Shown: positions 16,640 through 32,278, counted from the stretch's first letter. The stretch is 64,000 bases of DNA from Pseudoalteromonas rubra (GCF_000967655.1 NZ_JXYA01000054.1:1-64000); one strand, 5' to 3'. Notes: a model not told the origin generated them from the sequence alone. A program made the numbers and translations.

Positions 16640-18316
16640 ATGCTTATCAGTCTGCAAATTAAAAACTTTGCCATTGTTAACGAATTAACCATTGACTGGC
16701 GTTCAGGTATGACTGCCATCACCGGTGAAACCGGTGCGGGTAAATCTATTGCAATCGATGCACTTTCTCTGTGTCTGGGCGAGCGCGCGGATGTTGCCAG
16801 CATTCGCCCGGGAGCAACCAAAGCAGAGATCACGGCTCAGTTTGATATCAGGCAGCTCCCCTACGCGCAGCAGTTTCTCAGCGACCTGATGCTCGATGAT
16901 GAAGAGCAAAACTGTATTTTACGTCGTGTTGTTATGCAAAATGGCCGCAGTAAGAGTTTCATCAACGGTAACTCTGTAACCGCAGCCCAGCTTAAGGAGT
17001 TAGGCCAGCGCCTGATAGCCATTCATGGCCAGCATGCCCACCAGTTACTGCTCAAGCCTGAACATCAGCTTAGATTGCTGGATGCTTACGCCGGACACGA
17101 TAACCTGCTGCACGCTGTACGTGCTCAGTACCAGCACTATCATACCTTGCAGAAAGAACATGCCGAGCTCATTAAGCAACAGCAAGCTCAGGCAGCCAAA
17201 AAACAACTGCTCGAATATCAGGTCCAGGAGCTGGATGAGTTTGCCCTGGAAGAAGGCGAATATGAGCAGATTGAAACTGAGCATACACGCCTGAGCCATA
17301 GCCAGACGCTGGCCGAAAGCTGCCAGCGCGAGTTAATGTGTTTGTCTGAGCAAGATGATCAAACCGTTTTAGGCCAGCTTCAGCATAGCGTACAAACCTT
17401 CATTGAATTGAGTAACTACGACCCTAAATTACAAGCGATCAGCCAACTATTAGGTGAGGCCGCGGTGCAGCTCGAAGAAGGCTGTCGTGAGCTGCGTGCC
17501 TACGGGGAAAATATTGAGCAAGATCCAGAGCGCCTGCAGAGCGTCGAAGACAGACTGGCTCAGGCCATGGCGTTGTCGCGCAAGCACCAGATCAGCCCCG
17601 AATTACTACATCAGCACCACCAGCAATTACATGAAGAGCTGGCATCCATTTGCTCTAACAACGAGCGTATAGAAGATCTGCAGCACGAAATAGCAGAGGC
17701 CCTGCACGCCTATCAAATCTCCGCGGCTCAGCTCAGCGAAAGCCGTGCGCAAGCAGCGCTGACCTTAAATGAACTGATCAGTGAAAGCATGCATGAACTG
17801 TCAATGGAAAACGGCCAGTTTGCGATTCAACTCAGTCAACATGAAGACAGACGCCCCAATGAACTGGGCATGGACCAAATTGACTTTCTGGTTTCAACCA
17901 ACCCCGGCCAGCCTCTGCAAGCCCTGGCCAAAGTGGCCTCTGGTGGTGAGCTGTCACGGATCAGCCTGGCGATCCAGGTGATTATTGCGAACCGGGTCAC
18001 TACGCCGACCCTGATCTTCGATGAAGTAGATGTTGGTATCTCAGGCCCGACGGCATCTCAGGTGGGTAAACAGCTGCGCCAGCTAGGTAACTCAACTCAG
18101 GTGATCTGTGTAACCCACCTGCCTCAGGTTGCCTGTAGTGGCCATCATCAATTCTTTGTGTCCAAGCGCGTTGAAGACGGTGAAACCTTTACGTCGATGC
18201 TCCCGCTAGTTCAGGAACAACGTATCGATGAAATCGCCCGTTTGCTTGGCGGCGATAAAGTCAGCAGCACCACACGCGCCAGTGCAAAGGAGCTGCTCGA
18301 GGTACAAGGGGTATAA
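16640..18316 (+). CDS. recN: RecN, SMC-like DNA repair ATPase
   Basis: Double-strand-break repair protein, 558 aa. Head domain Walker A is GETGAGKS (29-36). Coiled-coil arms span roughly 150-360, then the ABC signature VASGGELSRISLAIQVI and Walker B TLIFDEVDVGISG, with HLPQVACSGHHQFFV near the end. The start at 16640 follows the second LexA box directly. Strong SOS induction is expected from the two operators. A bidirectional terminator follows. Confidence 0.97.
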   Translation: MLISLQIKNFAIVNELTIDWRSGMTAITGETGAGKSIAIDALSLCLGERADVASIRPGATKAEITAQFDIRQLPYAQQFLSDLMLDDEEQNCILRRVVMQNGRSKSFINGNSVTAAQLKELGQRLIAIHGQHAHQLLLKPEHQLRLLDAYAGHDNLLHAVRAQYQHYHTLQKEHAELIKQQQAQAAKKQLLEYQVQELDEFALEEGEYEQIETEHTRLSHSQTLAESCQRELMCLSEQDDQTVLGQLQHSVQTFIELSNYDPKLQAISQLLGEAAVQLEEGCRELRAYGENIEQDPERLQSVEDRLAQAMALSRKHQISPELLHQHHQQLHEELASICSNNERIEDLQHEIAEALHAYQISAAQLSESRAQAALTLNELISESMHELSMENGQFAIQLSQHEDRRPNELGMDQIDFLVSTNPGQPLQALAKVASGGELSRISLAIQVIIANRVTTPTLIFDEVDVGISGPTASQVGKQLRQLGNSTQVICVTHLPQVACSGHHQFFVSKRVEDGETFTSMLPLVQEQRIDEIARLLGGDKVSSTTRASAKELLEVQGV

Positions 18317-18346
18317 CGCGTAAAACTAGAGCCGCTTAGGTAACAA

Positions 18347-18394
18347 CAAACAAGCCTACCGGCCAGTGCAACTGGTTCACGATAGGCTTGTTTT
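18347..18394. terminator. Bidirectional terminator between recN and gltD
   Basis: AAACAAGCCTA (18348-18358) pairs with TAGGCTTGTTT (18383-18393), and an inner CCAGTGCAACTGG hairpin forms in the loop. A and T runs flank both sides, so it can end the convergent recN (plus) and gltD (minus) transcripts. Confidence 0.8.
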
Positions 18395-18428
18395 GAGGCA
18401 ACCCAAAGCTTAGTGCAGTTTCACCGCT

Positions 18429-24313
<5,885 letters not shown>

Positions 24314-24566
24314 GGACTCCTCCCCTTGCTACAACTGCCAGCAGGTAATGTCAGACGAATTACTGGCAGATAATCAAAGCTAGCCTTGATTAGTATTCGA
24401 GTCAATACAATAAAGAATAGTTATTCACACACATGAATATTTCTCATAAAAAAGGTACTTAAAACAATTCTTCTCATTTCTAAAAATATCAATTAAAGGT
24501 AGAAAACCACAAAATGACACCGGTATCAAATCAAAAAACCACGAGTAACAATATAGAAAATAGGAA

Positions 24567-24583
24567 GTTTACGTAAACGTAAC
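24567..24583. promoter_or_regulatory. Palindromic operator candidate upstream of gltB, site 1
   Basis: GTTTACGTAAAC (24567-24578) is a perfect 12-base palindrome and continues as a direct repeat (ACGTAAACGTAA). The pattern resembles the motif I recall for LiuR, the MerR-family regulator of branched-chain amino-acid breakdown in gammaproteobacteria. The assignment is from memory and unverified. Confidence 0.45.
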
Positions 24584-24661
24584 GGCCAGACAAGCAATGA
24601 ATAAATATTCATTATTCACCTCGTGAATTTGGCAATTCCTTATTTTCTGCCGCACACGCGC

Positions 24662-24678
24662 TTGACGTACGCGTAAAC
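24662..24678. promoter_or_regulatory. Operator candidate upstream of gltB, site 2
   Basis: TTGACGTACGCGTAAAC shares the ACGT...CGTAAAC arrangement of site 1, about 95 bases further upstream, and contains a CGTACG palindrome. A pair of related sites strengthens the case for a real regulator. Confidence 0.35.
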
Positions 24679-24784
24679 TCGGTGTTGCAAAACTAAAAAT
24701 ATGGCGTGAAGCTATAGAGAGATATCAATGGTAAAAAACGTCTGAAGGCTATAAAGGTAGGCTGTCTGGTAAATTCTATAGATA

Positions 24785-24819
24785 CAAAAAAAGGCATGTG
24801 ATGCAATGCTCACATGCCT
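24785..24819 (-). terminator. Intrinsic terminator of grxD
   Basis: AGGCATGTGA (24792-24801) pairs with TCACATGCCT (24810-24819). On the minus strand the hairpin is followed by seven U. It lies about 20 bases after the grxD stop. Confidence 0.9.
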
Positions 24820-24840
24820 CGAATATCTGCGATATCAGGT

Positions 24841-25188
24841 TTACTCCGCTTTTTCAGCGTCGTCTTCTTTATATTTCGCGGCAGTTTCAGCAATTAGTGG
24901 CTGCAACTCACCCTTTTGGAACATCTCGATGATAATGTCACATCCACCGATCAGCTCACCCTCAACCCACAACTGCGGAAAAGTCGGCCAGTTAGCATAA
25001 TGAGGCAGCTCAGCACGAATGTCCGGGTTAAGCAAAATATCGACGTAAGCAAACTGCTCGCCACACGCCATGAGCGCTTGAGATGCCTGCGAAGAAAAAC
25101 CGCAGTTAGGTAGCTTGGGCGATCCCTTCATGTATAGGATGATCGGATTCTCTGCGATTTGCTGTTTAATCTTTTCAATGGTTTCCAT
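24841..25188 (-). CDS. grxD: Monothiol glutaredoxin Grx4
   Basis: CGFS-type glutaredoxin, 115 aa, which binds a 2Fe-2S cluster with glutathione and delivers it to target proteins. The active site is CGFS (29-32) in KGSPKLPNCGFSSQA. The GSH-binding TFPQLWVEGELIGGCDII and a short charged tail (KEDDAEKAE) follow. It diverges from sodB, and an IscR-like palindrome lies between them, which fits iron-sulfur control. Confidence 0.97.
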   Translation of the reverse strand: METIEKIKQQIAENPIILYMKGSPKLPNCGFSSQASQALMACGEQFAYVDILLNPDIRAELPHYANWPTFPQLWVEGELIGGCDIIIEMFQKGELQPLIAETAAKYKEDDAEKAE

Positions 25189-25341
25189 TATTTACCTCAA
25201 AATGACGATAGCATAACTCATCATATCACTCACTTTGCTACGCAGCCGTTGTCAATAGATCAGCCTGGCGGTACAAAATGAATGCAATCTGAGCCATTCA
25301 TTCTACAAGTCTTGGCTATTGCCATTGCTGTTTGCCAAAAC

Positions 25342-25370
25342 TTGAGTAAAATACTCAGGAATTATAGTAT
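25342..25370 (+). promoter_or_regulatory. sodB promoter with IscR-like palindrome
   Basis: TTGAGT (25342-25347) and TAGTAT (25365-25370) are 17 bases apart. A perfect palindrome TGAGTA-AAA-TACTCA (25343-25357) overlaps the -35 box. TTGAGTAAAATACTCAGG resembles the type 1 IscR site of gammaproteobacteria (recalled pattern, not searched). It could control sodB, grxD or both. Confidence 0.45.
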
Positions 25371-25461
25371 CACTATATGCCGTCAAATCGTATAGAAATG
25401 TAAGCTAAGATAGAGATTGCTTCTATTGTTTTGGCAATTTAACAACGAAATGGAGATTAAC

Positions 25462-26043
25462 ATGGCTTTTGAACTACCGTCACTTCCTTATGCTATCAAC
25501 GCGCTTGAGCCGCATATTTCTCAGGAAACACTTGAGTTCCACCACGGTAAACACCACAACACATACGTTGTAAAACTGAACGGCCTTATCCAGGGCACAG
25601 ACCTTGAGAACAAATCTTTAGAAGAAATCGTATGTAACTCTGAAGGCGGCGTATTCAACAATGCAGCCCAGATCTGGAACCACACTTTCTACTGGCACAG
25701 CCTGGCACCAAATGGTGGTGGCGAGCCTACTGGCAAAGTAGCAGAGCTGATCAACGCAAAATGGGGCTCATTTGCTGCATTCCAGGAAGCGTTCAACGAT
25801 AAAGCAGTAAACAACTTCGGTTCTAGCTGGACTTGGTTGGTACAGCTTGCAGACGGCTCTTTAGACATCGTAAACACGTCTAACGCAGCGACTCCGCTTA
25901 CTGAAGAAGGCGTAACGCCAATCATCACTGTAGACCTGTGGGAACACGCTTACTACATCGATTACCGCAACGTTCGTCCAGATTACCTGAAAGGTTTCTG
26001 GGCACTGGTTAACTGGGATTTTGCAAACGAAAACCTTGCTTAA
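25462..26043 (+). CDS. sodB: Superoxide dismutase [Fe]
   Basis: Cytosolic enzyme converting superoxide to peroxide and oxygen, 193 aa. The start is at 25462 ([17 protein letters not shown]), with GGAGA six bases ahead; a longer frame back to 25417 has no matching family sequence. Metal ligands are His27, His74, Asp158 and His162 ([11 protein letters not shown]). Gln70 in [13 protein letters not shown] is the iron-type outer-sphere residue. It has its own terminator. Confidence 0.97.
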   Translation: MAFELPSLPYAINALEPHISQETLEFHHGKHHNTYVVKLNGLIQGTDLENKSLEEIVCNSEGGVFNNAAQIWNHTFYWHSLAPNGGGEPTGKVAELINAKWGSFAAFQEAFNDKAVNNFGSSWTWLVQLADGSLDIVNTSNAATPLTEEGVTPIITVDLWEHAYYIDYRNVRPDYLKGFWALVNWDFANENLA

Positions 26044-26491
26044 TATCAGATAATCCAAAAAGGCGCTCTGTTGTAGCGCCTTTTTTGTTGCCTTTTTACC
26101 CTAGCTGACTTCCTTCCGCTGACATGCCTGATATCAACTCAGCTTTTCCTGTGTTTCTAGAAGGTGAACTGCGAACACCACAGTAAAACATACATATGTG
26201 ACCATCATTTTTTTGCCAATTTTTATCAATCTGCAAACGCCAAAATCTCCCCTGTAAAGCACCTATTTGGCACTAAGTTCACCGCTTTAGTAGCCTAATT
26301 TGGCCATTTCTGCCCAAGTATTAGAATAAAGTGCCGTAACTCTCATTCGGTATCTAATTCTTATACCATTGCACTGTGTTCAACAGACATTAAATTACTG
26401 GAATTTTTAGGCAATTTTTGAATATCCCGACTAAGCTTTAAGTAGCCTTGCATTAAGAGACCGCATCATCAACAGGTTATTGGAGTTCATT
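26044..26491. other. 448-base region between sodB and prkA
   Basis: 26061-26086 is the sodB terminator. The remaining roughly 400 bases are AT-rich leader of the prkA operon. I see no ORF, convincing promoter or sigma-54 element there; long leaders are common for this stress operon. Confidence 0.7.
26061..26086 (+). terminator. Intrinsic terminator of sodB
   Basis: AGGCGCT-CTGTTGT-AGCGCCT followed by a T run, 17 bases after the sodB stop. Confidence 0.9.
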
Positions 26492-28414
26492 ATGAGCATA
26501 TTTGAGCATTACCAGTCCAGATACGAAGCGTCCCAAGAAGAAGAGTTCACCATCGCGGAATATTTGGATATATGTAAAGAAGACAAAGCTGCCTATGCGA
26601 GCGCGCCGGAGCGCCTGCTAATGGCAATTGGTGAACCCGAAATGGTCGATACTTCGACAGATGCACGACTCAGCCGTCTTTTTTCGAACCGGGTGATCGC
26701 GCGTTATCCGGCATTTCATGAGTTTTACGGCATGGAAGACGCCATAGAGCAAATCGTGTCTTATCTAAAGCATGCTGCACAAGGTCTCGAAGAGTACAAA
26801 CAAGTGCTCTACTTGTTGGGTCCTGTAGGTGGTGGTAAGTCATCGATTGCAGAAAAACTCAAATACCTGATGCAACAGGTCCCTATATATGCCATCAAAG
26901 ACTCGCCAGTGAACGACCACCCGCTTAGCCTGTTTAACCCGCTCGAAGACGGAGAGTTGCTGGATAAAGAATACGGCATTAATAGCCGTTACCTGAAAAC
27001 GGTGATGTCGCCGTGGGCAACCAAACGCCTTCACGAATATAATGGCGACATTTCTAAATTCAGAGTGGTCAAACGCTACCCTTCTATCCTGGATCAAACG
27101 GCCATAGCCAAGACTGAGCCAGGCGACGAAAACAACCAGGATATCTCGGCGCTGGTTGGTAAAGTTGACATTCGCAAGCTTGAGCATTACGCCCAGAACG
27201 ATCCGGATGCCTACTCCTACTCAGGTGCGCTGTGCCTGGCTAACCAGGGGTTAATGGAGTTCGTTGAAATGTTCAAGGCACCCATCAAGGTGCTGCACCC
27301 ACTGTTAACTGCCACACAGGAAGGGAATTATAACGGTACCGAGGGGATCTCGGCATTGCCCTTCAATGGCATTATTCTGGCTCACTCTAACGAGTCGGAA
27401 TGGCAGTCGTTTAAAAATAACAAAAACAATGAAGCGTTTTTGGATCGGGTCTTTATTGTTAAGGTGCCCTACTGTTTGCGCGTGTCTGAAGAAGTAAAAA
27501 TCTACAAAAAACTTATTGAAAACAGCGAGCTTAGATCGGCCCCCTGTGCGCCGGGCACGCTCGAGACATTGGCGAAGTTTTCAACTCTGTCACGTATTAA
27601 GGAGCCGGAAAACTCCAGCATTTATTCGAAAATGCGTGTCTATGATGGTGAAAGTCTCAAAGACACAGATCCAAAAGCTAAGTCGTATCAGGAGTATCGA
27701 GATTACGCAGGTGTCGATGAGGGCATGACAGGTCTGTCGACCCGGTTTGCCTTTAAGATCCTCTCACGCGTGTTCAACTTTGACCATGCCGAAGTTGCAG
27801 CAAACCCGGTGCATTTGTTCTATGTGCTGGAGCAGCAAATCGAGCGCGAGCAATTCAGTGCCGAGGTTCAGGAGCGCTACCTGAGTCACCTCAAGGGCTA
27901 CTTGATCCCGCAGTATGTTGAGTTTATCGGTAAAGAACTGCAAACCGCATACCTGGAGTCCTATTCAGAGTATGGCCAAAACATCTTCGACCGCTATGTC
28001 ACCTATGCCGATTTCTGGATCCAGGATCAGGAATACCGAGATCCAGATACAGGTCAGCTATTCGACAGAGCAGCGCTCAACGCAGAACTCGAAAAGATAG
28101 AAAAACCTGCGGGCATTTCGAACCCCAAAGATTTTCGTAATGAAATCGTCAACTTTGTATTGAGAGCCCGTGCTCATCATAATGGTGCAAACCCAGTCTG
28201 GACCAGCTATGAAAAGCTCAGAACCGTGATCGAGAAAAAAATGTTCTCTAACACTGAGGAGCTACTGCCCGTTATTTCTTTCAATGCGAAGACTTCGGCT
28301 GAAGATCAGAAAAAACACGAAGACTTTGTTAATCGAATGATGGAAAAAGGCTACACCCAAAAACAAGTCCGCTTACTGTCTGAGTGGTATCTGCGGGTGA
28401 GAAAATCTCAATAA
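26492..28414 (+). CDS. prkA: PrkA family serine protein kinase (YeaG)
   Basis: The 640-aa protein has an N-terminal AAA-type ATPase domain with Walker A GPVGGGKSS (110-118) and a C-terminal PrkA domain. In E. coli YeaG acts with YeaH under nutrient stress; B. subtilis PrkA has been described as a kinase and as an ATP-dependent protease, so the enzymatic label is provisional. The start is at 26492 (MSIFEHYQSRYEAS) with GGAG six bases upstream, not the in-frame ATG at 26480. It heads the operon prkA-yeaH-spoVR. Confidence 0.95.
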   Translation: MSIFEHYQSRYEASQEEEFTIAEYLDICKEDKAAYASAPERLLMAIGEPEMVDTSTDARLSRLFSNRVIARYPAFHEFYGMEDAIEQIVSYLKHAAQGLEEYKQVLYLLGPVGGGKSSIAEKLKYLMQQVPIYAIKDSPVNDHPLSLFNPLEDGELLDKEYGINSRYLKTVMSPWATKRLHEYNGDISKFRVVKRYPSILDQTAIAKTEPGDENNQDISALVGKVDIRKLEHYAQNDPDAYSYSGALCLANQGLMEFVEMFKAPIKVLHPLLTATQEGNYNGTEGISALPFNGIILAHSNESEWQSFKNNKNNEAFLDRVFIVKVPYCLRVSEEVKIYKKLIENSELRSAPCAPGTLETLAKFSTLSRIKEPENSSIYSKMRVYDGESLKDTDPKAKSYQEYRDYAGVDEGMTGLSTRFAFKILSRVFNFDHAEVAANPVHLFYVLEQQIEREQFSAEVQERYLSHLKGYLIPQYVEFIGKELQTAYLESYSEYGQNIFDRYVTYADFWIQDQEYRDPDTGQLFDRAALNAELEKIEKPAGISNPKDFRNEIVNFVLRARAHHNGANPVWTSYEKLRTVIEKKMFSNTEELLPVISFNAKTSAEDQKKHEDFVNRMMEKGYTQKQVRLLSEWYLRVRKSQ

Positions 28415-28438
28415 CATTAGCGGTTGGAGGGTGTTTCT

Positions 28439-29719
28439 ATGGCACATTTCATCGATCGTCGACTGAATGGCAAGAATAAAAGTACGCTGAATCGTCAGCG
28501 CTTTATCAGACGCTACAAGAAACAGATCAAGGAAGCCGTTTCTGACGCCATTAACAAAAGAAGCGTCACTGATATATCCAGCGGAGAGAGCATATCGATA
28601 CCGCAACGGGATATCAGTGAGCCGACTTTTCATCAAGGCAAAGGCGGAAATCGCGAACATATTCACCCGGGTAACGATCAGTTCACGACGGGTGATAAAA
28701 TACAACGCCCGCCTTCTGGCCAGGGCGGTGGTGCCGGAGAAGGCAACGCAAGTGACCAAGGTGAAGGTCAGGATGATTTTGTCTTTTCTATTTCAAAAGA
28801 TGAATACCTTGATCTCTTATTTGAGGATCTTGAGCTACCAAACCTGCAAAAGAGCCAACTCGATAAGCTGGTCCAAATGAAAACGCATCGCGCCGGCTTT
28901 TGTAATGACGGTATGCCCAGTAACCTGGACATAGTGCGCTCTTTAAAAGGCTCAGTTGCGCGGCGAATTGCCATGACAGCCAGTAAACGAAAGCAGCTTA
29001 AAGAGTTGGAAGAAAGCCTGGCACTCCTGTTACAAGAACCTGTACCCAAGCAAACGCAAATACAGCAACTTGAACAGGAAATAGCTGATCTCAAGCGTAA
29101 GATAGATGCAGTGCCCTTTATAGATAATTACGACTTGCGCTTCAGAAATTACGAAAAACGTCCTCACCCCACCAGCAAGGCAGTCATGTTTTGCCTGATG
29201 GATGTGTCTGGCTCTATGGATCAAGCAACTAAAGATATGGCGAAGCGCTTCTATATTTTGCTGTATCAGTTCTTAACACGCACCTACAAAGACATTGAGG
29301 TTGTTTATATACGACACCACACCCAGGCCAAAGAGGTCGACGAGCAGGAGTTTTTCTACTCTCAGGAAACAGGTGGCACCATAGTGTCGAGTGCATTGAA
29401 ATTAATGGATGAGATCATTGCCGACCGTTATGCTCAGGGAGACTGGAATATCTATGCTGCGCAAGCGTCAGATGGTGATAACTGGGCGGATGATTCACCA
29501 CACTGCACAGACATATTAACGAACAAACTATTGAAAGTGGTGCGTTACTACGCCTATATCGAGATCACCACTCGTGCGCATCAGAGCTTGTGGCGCGAAT
29601 ACCAAGGTATTGCAGACACCTTTGATAACTTTGCTATGCAGCATATTCGGTCGGTCGAAGATATCTATCCGATATTCAGAGAGTTGTTTAAGAAAAACCG
29701 ACAACAAAACGCAGCTTAA
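28439..29719 (+). CDS. yeaH: YeaH, DUF444 family protein with VWA-like domain
   Basis: The 426-aa partner of PrkA has a basic N-terminus ([19 protein letters not shown]), a Gly-rich disordered stretch (about 90-112), a coiled coil (about 185-225) and a von Willebrand A-type domain from about 248 with MIDAS motif DVSGSM (255-260). I start at 28439, where GGAGGG lies 8 bases ahead; the longer frame begins inside that ribosome site. Gap to prkA is 24 bases. Confidence 0.95.
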   Translation: MAHFIDRRLNGKNKSTLNRQRFIRRYKKQIKEAVSDAINKRSVTDISSGESISIPQRDISEPTFHQGKGGNREHIHPGNDQFTTGDKIQRPPSGQGGGAGEGNASDQGEGQDDFVFSISKDEYLDLLFEDLELPNLQKSQLDKLVQMKTHRAGFCNDGMPSNLDIVRSLKGSVARRIAMTASKRKQLKELEESLALLLQEPVPKQTQIQQLEQEIADLKRKIDAVPFIDNYDLRFRNYEKRPHPTSKAVMFCLMDVSGSMDQATKDMAKRFYILLYQFLTRTYKDIEVVYIRHHTQAKEVDEQEFFYSQETGGTIVSSALKLMDEIIADRYAQGDWNIYAAQASDGDNWADDSPHCTDILTNKLLKVVRYYAYIEITTRAHQSLWREYQGIADTFDNFAMQHIRSVEDIYPIFRELFKKNRQQNAA

Positions 29720-29733
29720 CAGGGGGAGTGCCT

Positions 29734-31245
29734 ATGACATATAACCCGCTTAATGATGGCCCGGATTGGACATTCGACCTGCTTGAAGATTATCAGGCTG
29801 AAATTGCCCGCGTTGCGGCCCATTACAGACTGGATACCTATCCGAATCAGATTGAAGTGATCACCGCCGAGCAAATGATGGATGCATACTCCAGCGTAGG
29901 TATGCCCATTGGCTATGCGCACTGGTCTTATGGCAAAAAGTTCATTCAGACTGAGCAAACCTACAAACGTGGTCAAATGGGGCTGGCGTATGAAATTGTG
30001 ATTAACTCAGATCCCTGTATTGCCTATTTAATGGAAGAAAATACCATGCCTATGCAGGCGTTGGTGATGGCGCACGCATGTTATGGCCATAATTCGTTTT
30101 TTAAAGGCAATTACCTGTTCAAAGCCTGGACCGATGCCTCTTCGATTATCGATTACCTGGTCTTTGCTAAGAACTATGTCGCTAAATGTGAGCAAAAGTA
30201 TGGCATAGACGAGGTTGAGAACCTGCTGGATTCTTGCCATGCGCTGATGAACTATGGTGTTGATCGTTACAAACGTCCGCAGCAGATCTCCATGTATGAA
30301 GAACAAAAGCGCCAGAAAGAACGCGAGGACTACTTGCAATCTCAGGTTAACGAACTTTGGCGGACCATTCCAAAGGGCAAACAACAGGACGAACGAGAAG
30401 ACATTAAGTTCCCGACTGAACCTCAGGAAAATATTCTTTATTTTATAGAGAAAAACGCCCCCCTGCTGGAGTCCTGGCAACGTGAAATCATCCGTATTGT
30501 GCGCAAAGTATCTCAGTATTTTTACCCCCAGCGACAAACCCAGGTGATGAACGAGGGATGGGCAACATTTTGGCACTATACAATTCTGAATCACCTCTAT
30601 GACGAAGGTAAGTTAAGCGATGCATTTATGCTGGAGTTTTTACAAAGCCATACCAATGTCGTTTACCAACCCCCATACAACAGCAAGTTCTATTCAGGCA
30701 TTAACCCCTACGCACTGGGCTTCAATATGATGGTGGATATTCGCCGTATCTGTGAAAACCCCACCGAAGAAGACAAATACTGGTTTCCTGAATTTGCTGG
30801 TAAAGACTGGCTGGATACCCTGCACTTTGCCATGGAGAACTTTAAAGATGAGAGTTTTGTAAGCCAGTTTTTATCGCCGAAGATCATGCGTGATTTTAAG
30901 CTCTTTACAATCATTGATGAGGAAAAGTCTCCGCACCTGGAAGTCGGTGCGATCCACGATGAATCCGGCTATCAGAAAGTCAGGAATAGTTTGTCGGCAC
31001 ATTATAACCTGAGTAATCATGAGCCCAATATTCAGGTCTACAATGTGGATATCAGAGGTGACCGCTCACTTACCCTGAGATATGTACCGCACAACAAGGT
31101 CCCCCTTGCCGATTCAAAAAAAGAAGTGCTCAAACACTTGTATCGATTATGGGGCTTCCCGGTTAAGCTGGAGGAGCTCCAGGACGATGGTACAGTTGCA
31201 ACGCTGGGACAGTGCCCTCAGGAGAATAAAGAAGACTCACTATAG
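29734..31245 (+). CDS. SpoVR family protein (YcgB)
   Basis: The 503-aa protein has typical family segments MPIGYAHWSYGKKF, NTMPMQALVMAHACYGHNSFFKGNY and QTQVMNEGWATFWHYTILNHLYDEG. SpoVR was named for a role in Bacillus spore cortex; in non-sporulating bacteria it accompanies PrkA and YeaH in stationary-phase and stress operons. I start at the ATG 29734 with AGGGGGAG just upstream; the GTG at 29728 lies within that ribosome site. A terminator follows immediately, closing the operon. Confidence 0.95.
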   Translation: MTYNPLNDGPDWTFDLLEDYQAEIARVAAHYRLDTYPNQIEVITAEQMMDAYSSVGMPIGYAHWSYGKKFIQTEQTYKRGQMGLAYEIVINSDPCIAYLMEENTMPMQALVMAHACYGHNSFFKGNYLFKAWTDASSIIDYLVFAKNYVAKCEQKYGIDEVENLLDSCHALMNYGVDRYKRPQQISMYEEQKRQKEREDYLQSQVNELWRTIPKGKQQDEREDIKFPTEPQENILYFIEKNAPLLESWQREIIRIVRKVSQYFYPQRQTQVMNEGWATFWHYTILNHLYDEGKLSDAFMLEFLQSHTNVVYQPPYNSKFYSGINPYALGFNMMVDIRRICENPTEEDKYWFPEFAGKDWLDTLHFAMENFKDESFVSQFLSPKIMRDFKLFTIIDEEKSPHLEVGAIHDESGYQKVRNSLSAHYNLSNHEPNIQVYNVDIRGDRSLTLRYVPHNKVPLADSKKEVLKHLYRLWGFPVKLEELQDDGTVATLGQCPQENKEDSL

Positions 31246-31246
31246 C

Positions 31247-31273
31247 AAAAAGCCCTTGTAACAAGGGCTTTTT
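31247..31273 (+). terminator. Terminator of the prkA-yeaH-spoVR operon
   Basis: AAAAGCCCTTG-TAA-CAAGGGCTTTTT directly after the spoVR stop. The A-rich left side lets it also work against the convergent diguanylate cyclase gene. Confidence 0.92.
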
Positions 31274-31302
31274 AGCTTCTGCAAGTGATGTATCAGTTAA
31301 GA

Positions 31303-32274
31303 CTAATGCGCCATGGACGGATCGTATACTGTGACAACATTACGGCCATTTTCCTTCGAGTGATACAGTGCAATATCCGCAGCCTCTATCCATTGCTCGT
31401 ATTTTTCGAAATTATCGTCGCAACAAGCAATCCCCAGGCTCACGGTGAGCTTTATCTCTTTGTCATCATAATAAATAACTGAGTTTTCGATCAGGCTGCG
31501 CAGTCTTTCTGCAAACACTTTTGCGCCCTCAGCATCCGTGTCGACCAGGGTGACCGCAAATTCTTCACCACCATAGCGCCCTGCCACGTCTGTCTCACGG
31601 AGTGTCTTTTGTAGTAAATCTGAGATATGGCGGATGGCTTCATCGCCGCCGCTATGGCCATAGGCATCATTGATGCGCTTGAAGAAGTCTATGTCAAACA
31701 TCAGCAAACTACTGCTTCCATGACTGCGCTGTAAGCGTTTAAACTCCGTTCTTAAGCTTTGCTCCCAGTATCCCCGATTGGCCAGCTTAGTCAGGCTGTC
31801 TGTACGGCTCATTTTCTCAAGCGTTTTATTGACCTTTTCAAGCTCGAGCTTGTTCATGGCTTCGTCGGTAACGTCGTATATGATCACACAGATGTGCGCC
31901 ACTTCACCGGTCACCGTTGTCAGTGGAATAAAAGTCGCGTTCTGATACATATAATCCGCTTTGCCCGTTATCGGCCGATAATTCTTAAAGCGGAAAATGT
32001 AGGGCTGTTGCTCCCAGATAGTAAACGAGCGATTCTTCAGCACAAAAACAGGCTCAGATTTACTTTTAAACCAGGCTTCATCAATGCTGGGGAATAAATC
32101 AAAGACATCTTTGTCTTTCACAGCGCTTGGTAATAACCCTGAGTGGTTCTCCATAAACCCGTTCCAAACACACACTCGATAGTTCCTGTCCAGCACGACC
32201 AGGCCAACATCCACTGTGTTAAACATATCCATTAACCAATGGATCTCATTCATGTCAAAATCAGATGCAGGCAT
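31303..32274 (-). CDS. Diguanylate cyclase with N-terminal PAS domain
   Basis: The 323-aa soluble protein has a PAS sensor (about 12-140; NTVDVGLVVLDRNYRVCVWN) and a GGDEF domain (about 150-320). The active site is GGEEF (235-239), and an inhibitory RxxD site (RETD, 226-229) lies five residues before it, so product feedback by c-di-GMP is expected. It begins 4 bases after the receiver-CheC gene and is surely co-transcribed, so the two probably form one signalling module. Confidence 0.93.
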   Translation of the reverse strand: MPASDFDMNEIHWLMDMFNTVDVGLVVLDRNYRVCVWNGFMENHSGLLPSAVKDKDVFDLFPSIDEAWFKSKSEPVFVLKNRSFTIWEQQPYIFRFKNYRPITGKADYMYQNATFIPLTTVTGEVAHICVIIYDVTDEAMNKLELEKVNKTLEKMSRTDSLTKLANRGYWEQSLRTEFKRLQRSHGSSSLLMFDIDFFKRINDAYGHSGGDEAIRHISDLLQKTLRETDVAGRYGGEEFAVTLVDTDAEGAKVFAERLRSLIENSVIYYDDKEIKLTVSLGIACCDDNFEKYEQWIEAADIALYHSKENGRNVVTVYDPSMAH

Positions 32275-32278
32275 AATT

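Larger units (their letters stand above)
24314..24840. other. 527-base AT-rich region upstream of gltB
   Basis: No gene. It should hold the gltB promoter. Two elements with the core ACGTAAAC/GCGTAAAC stand out (24567-24583 and 24662-24678). The end next to grxD holds that gene's terminator (24785-24819). Confidence 0.7.

Noticed and set aside
26280-26491. Sigma-54 promoter for prkA
   Set aside because: A TGGCAC word occurs near 26266, but the required GC element at -12 does not follow at the right distance.
30028-30594. 188-codon minus-strand frame opposite spoVR
   Set aside because: spoVR has unmistakable family motifs over this stretch, and the antisense frame has no ribosome site or recognisable domain.
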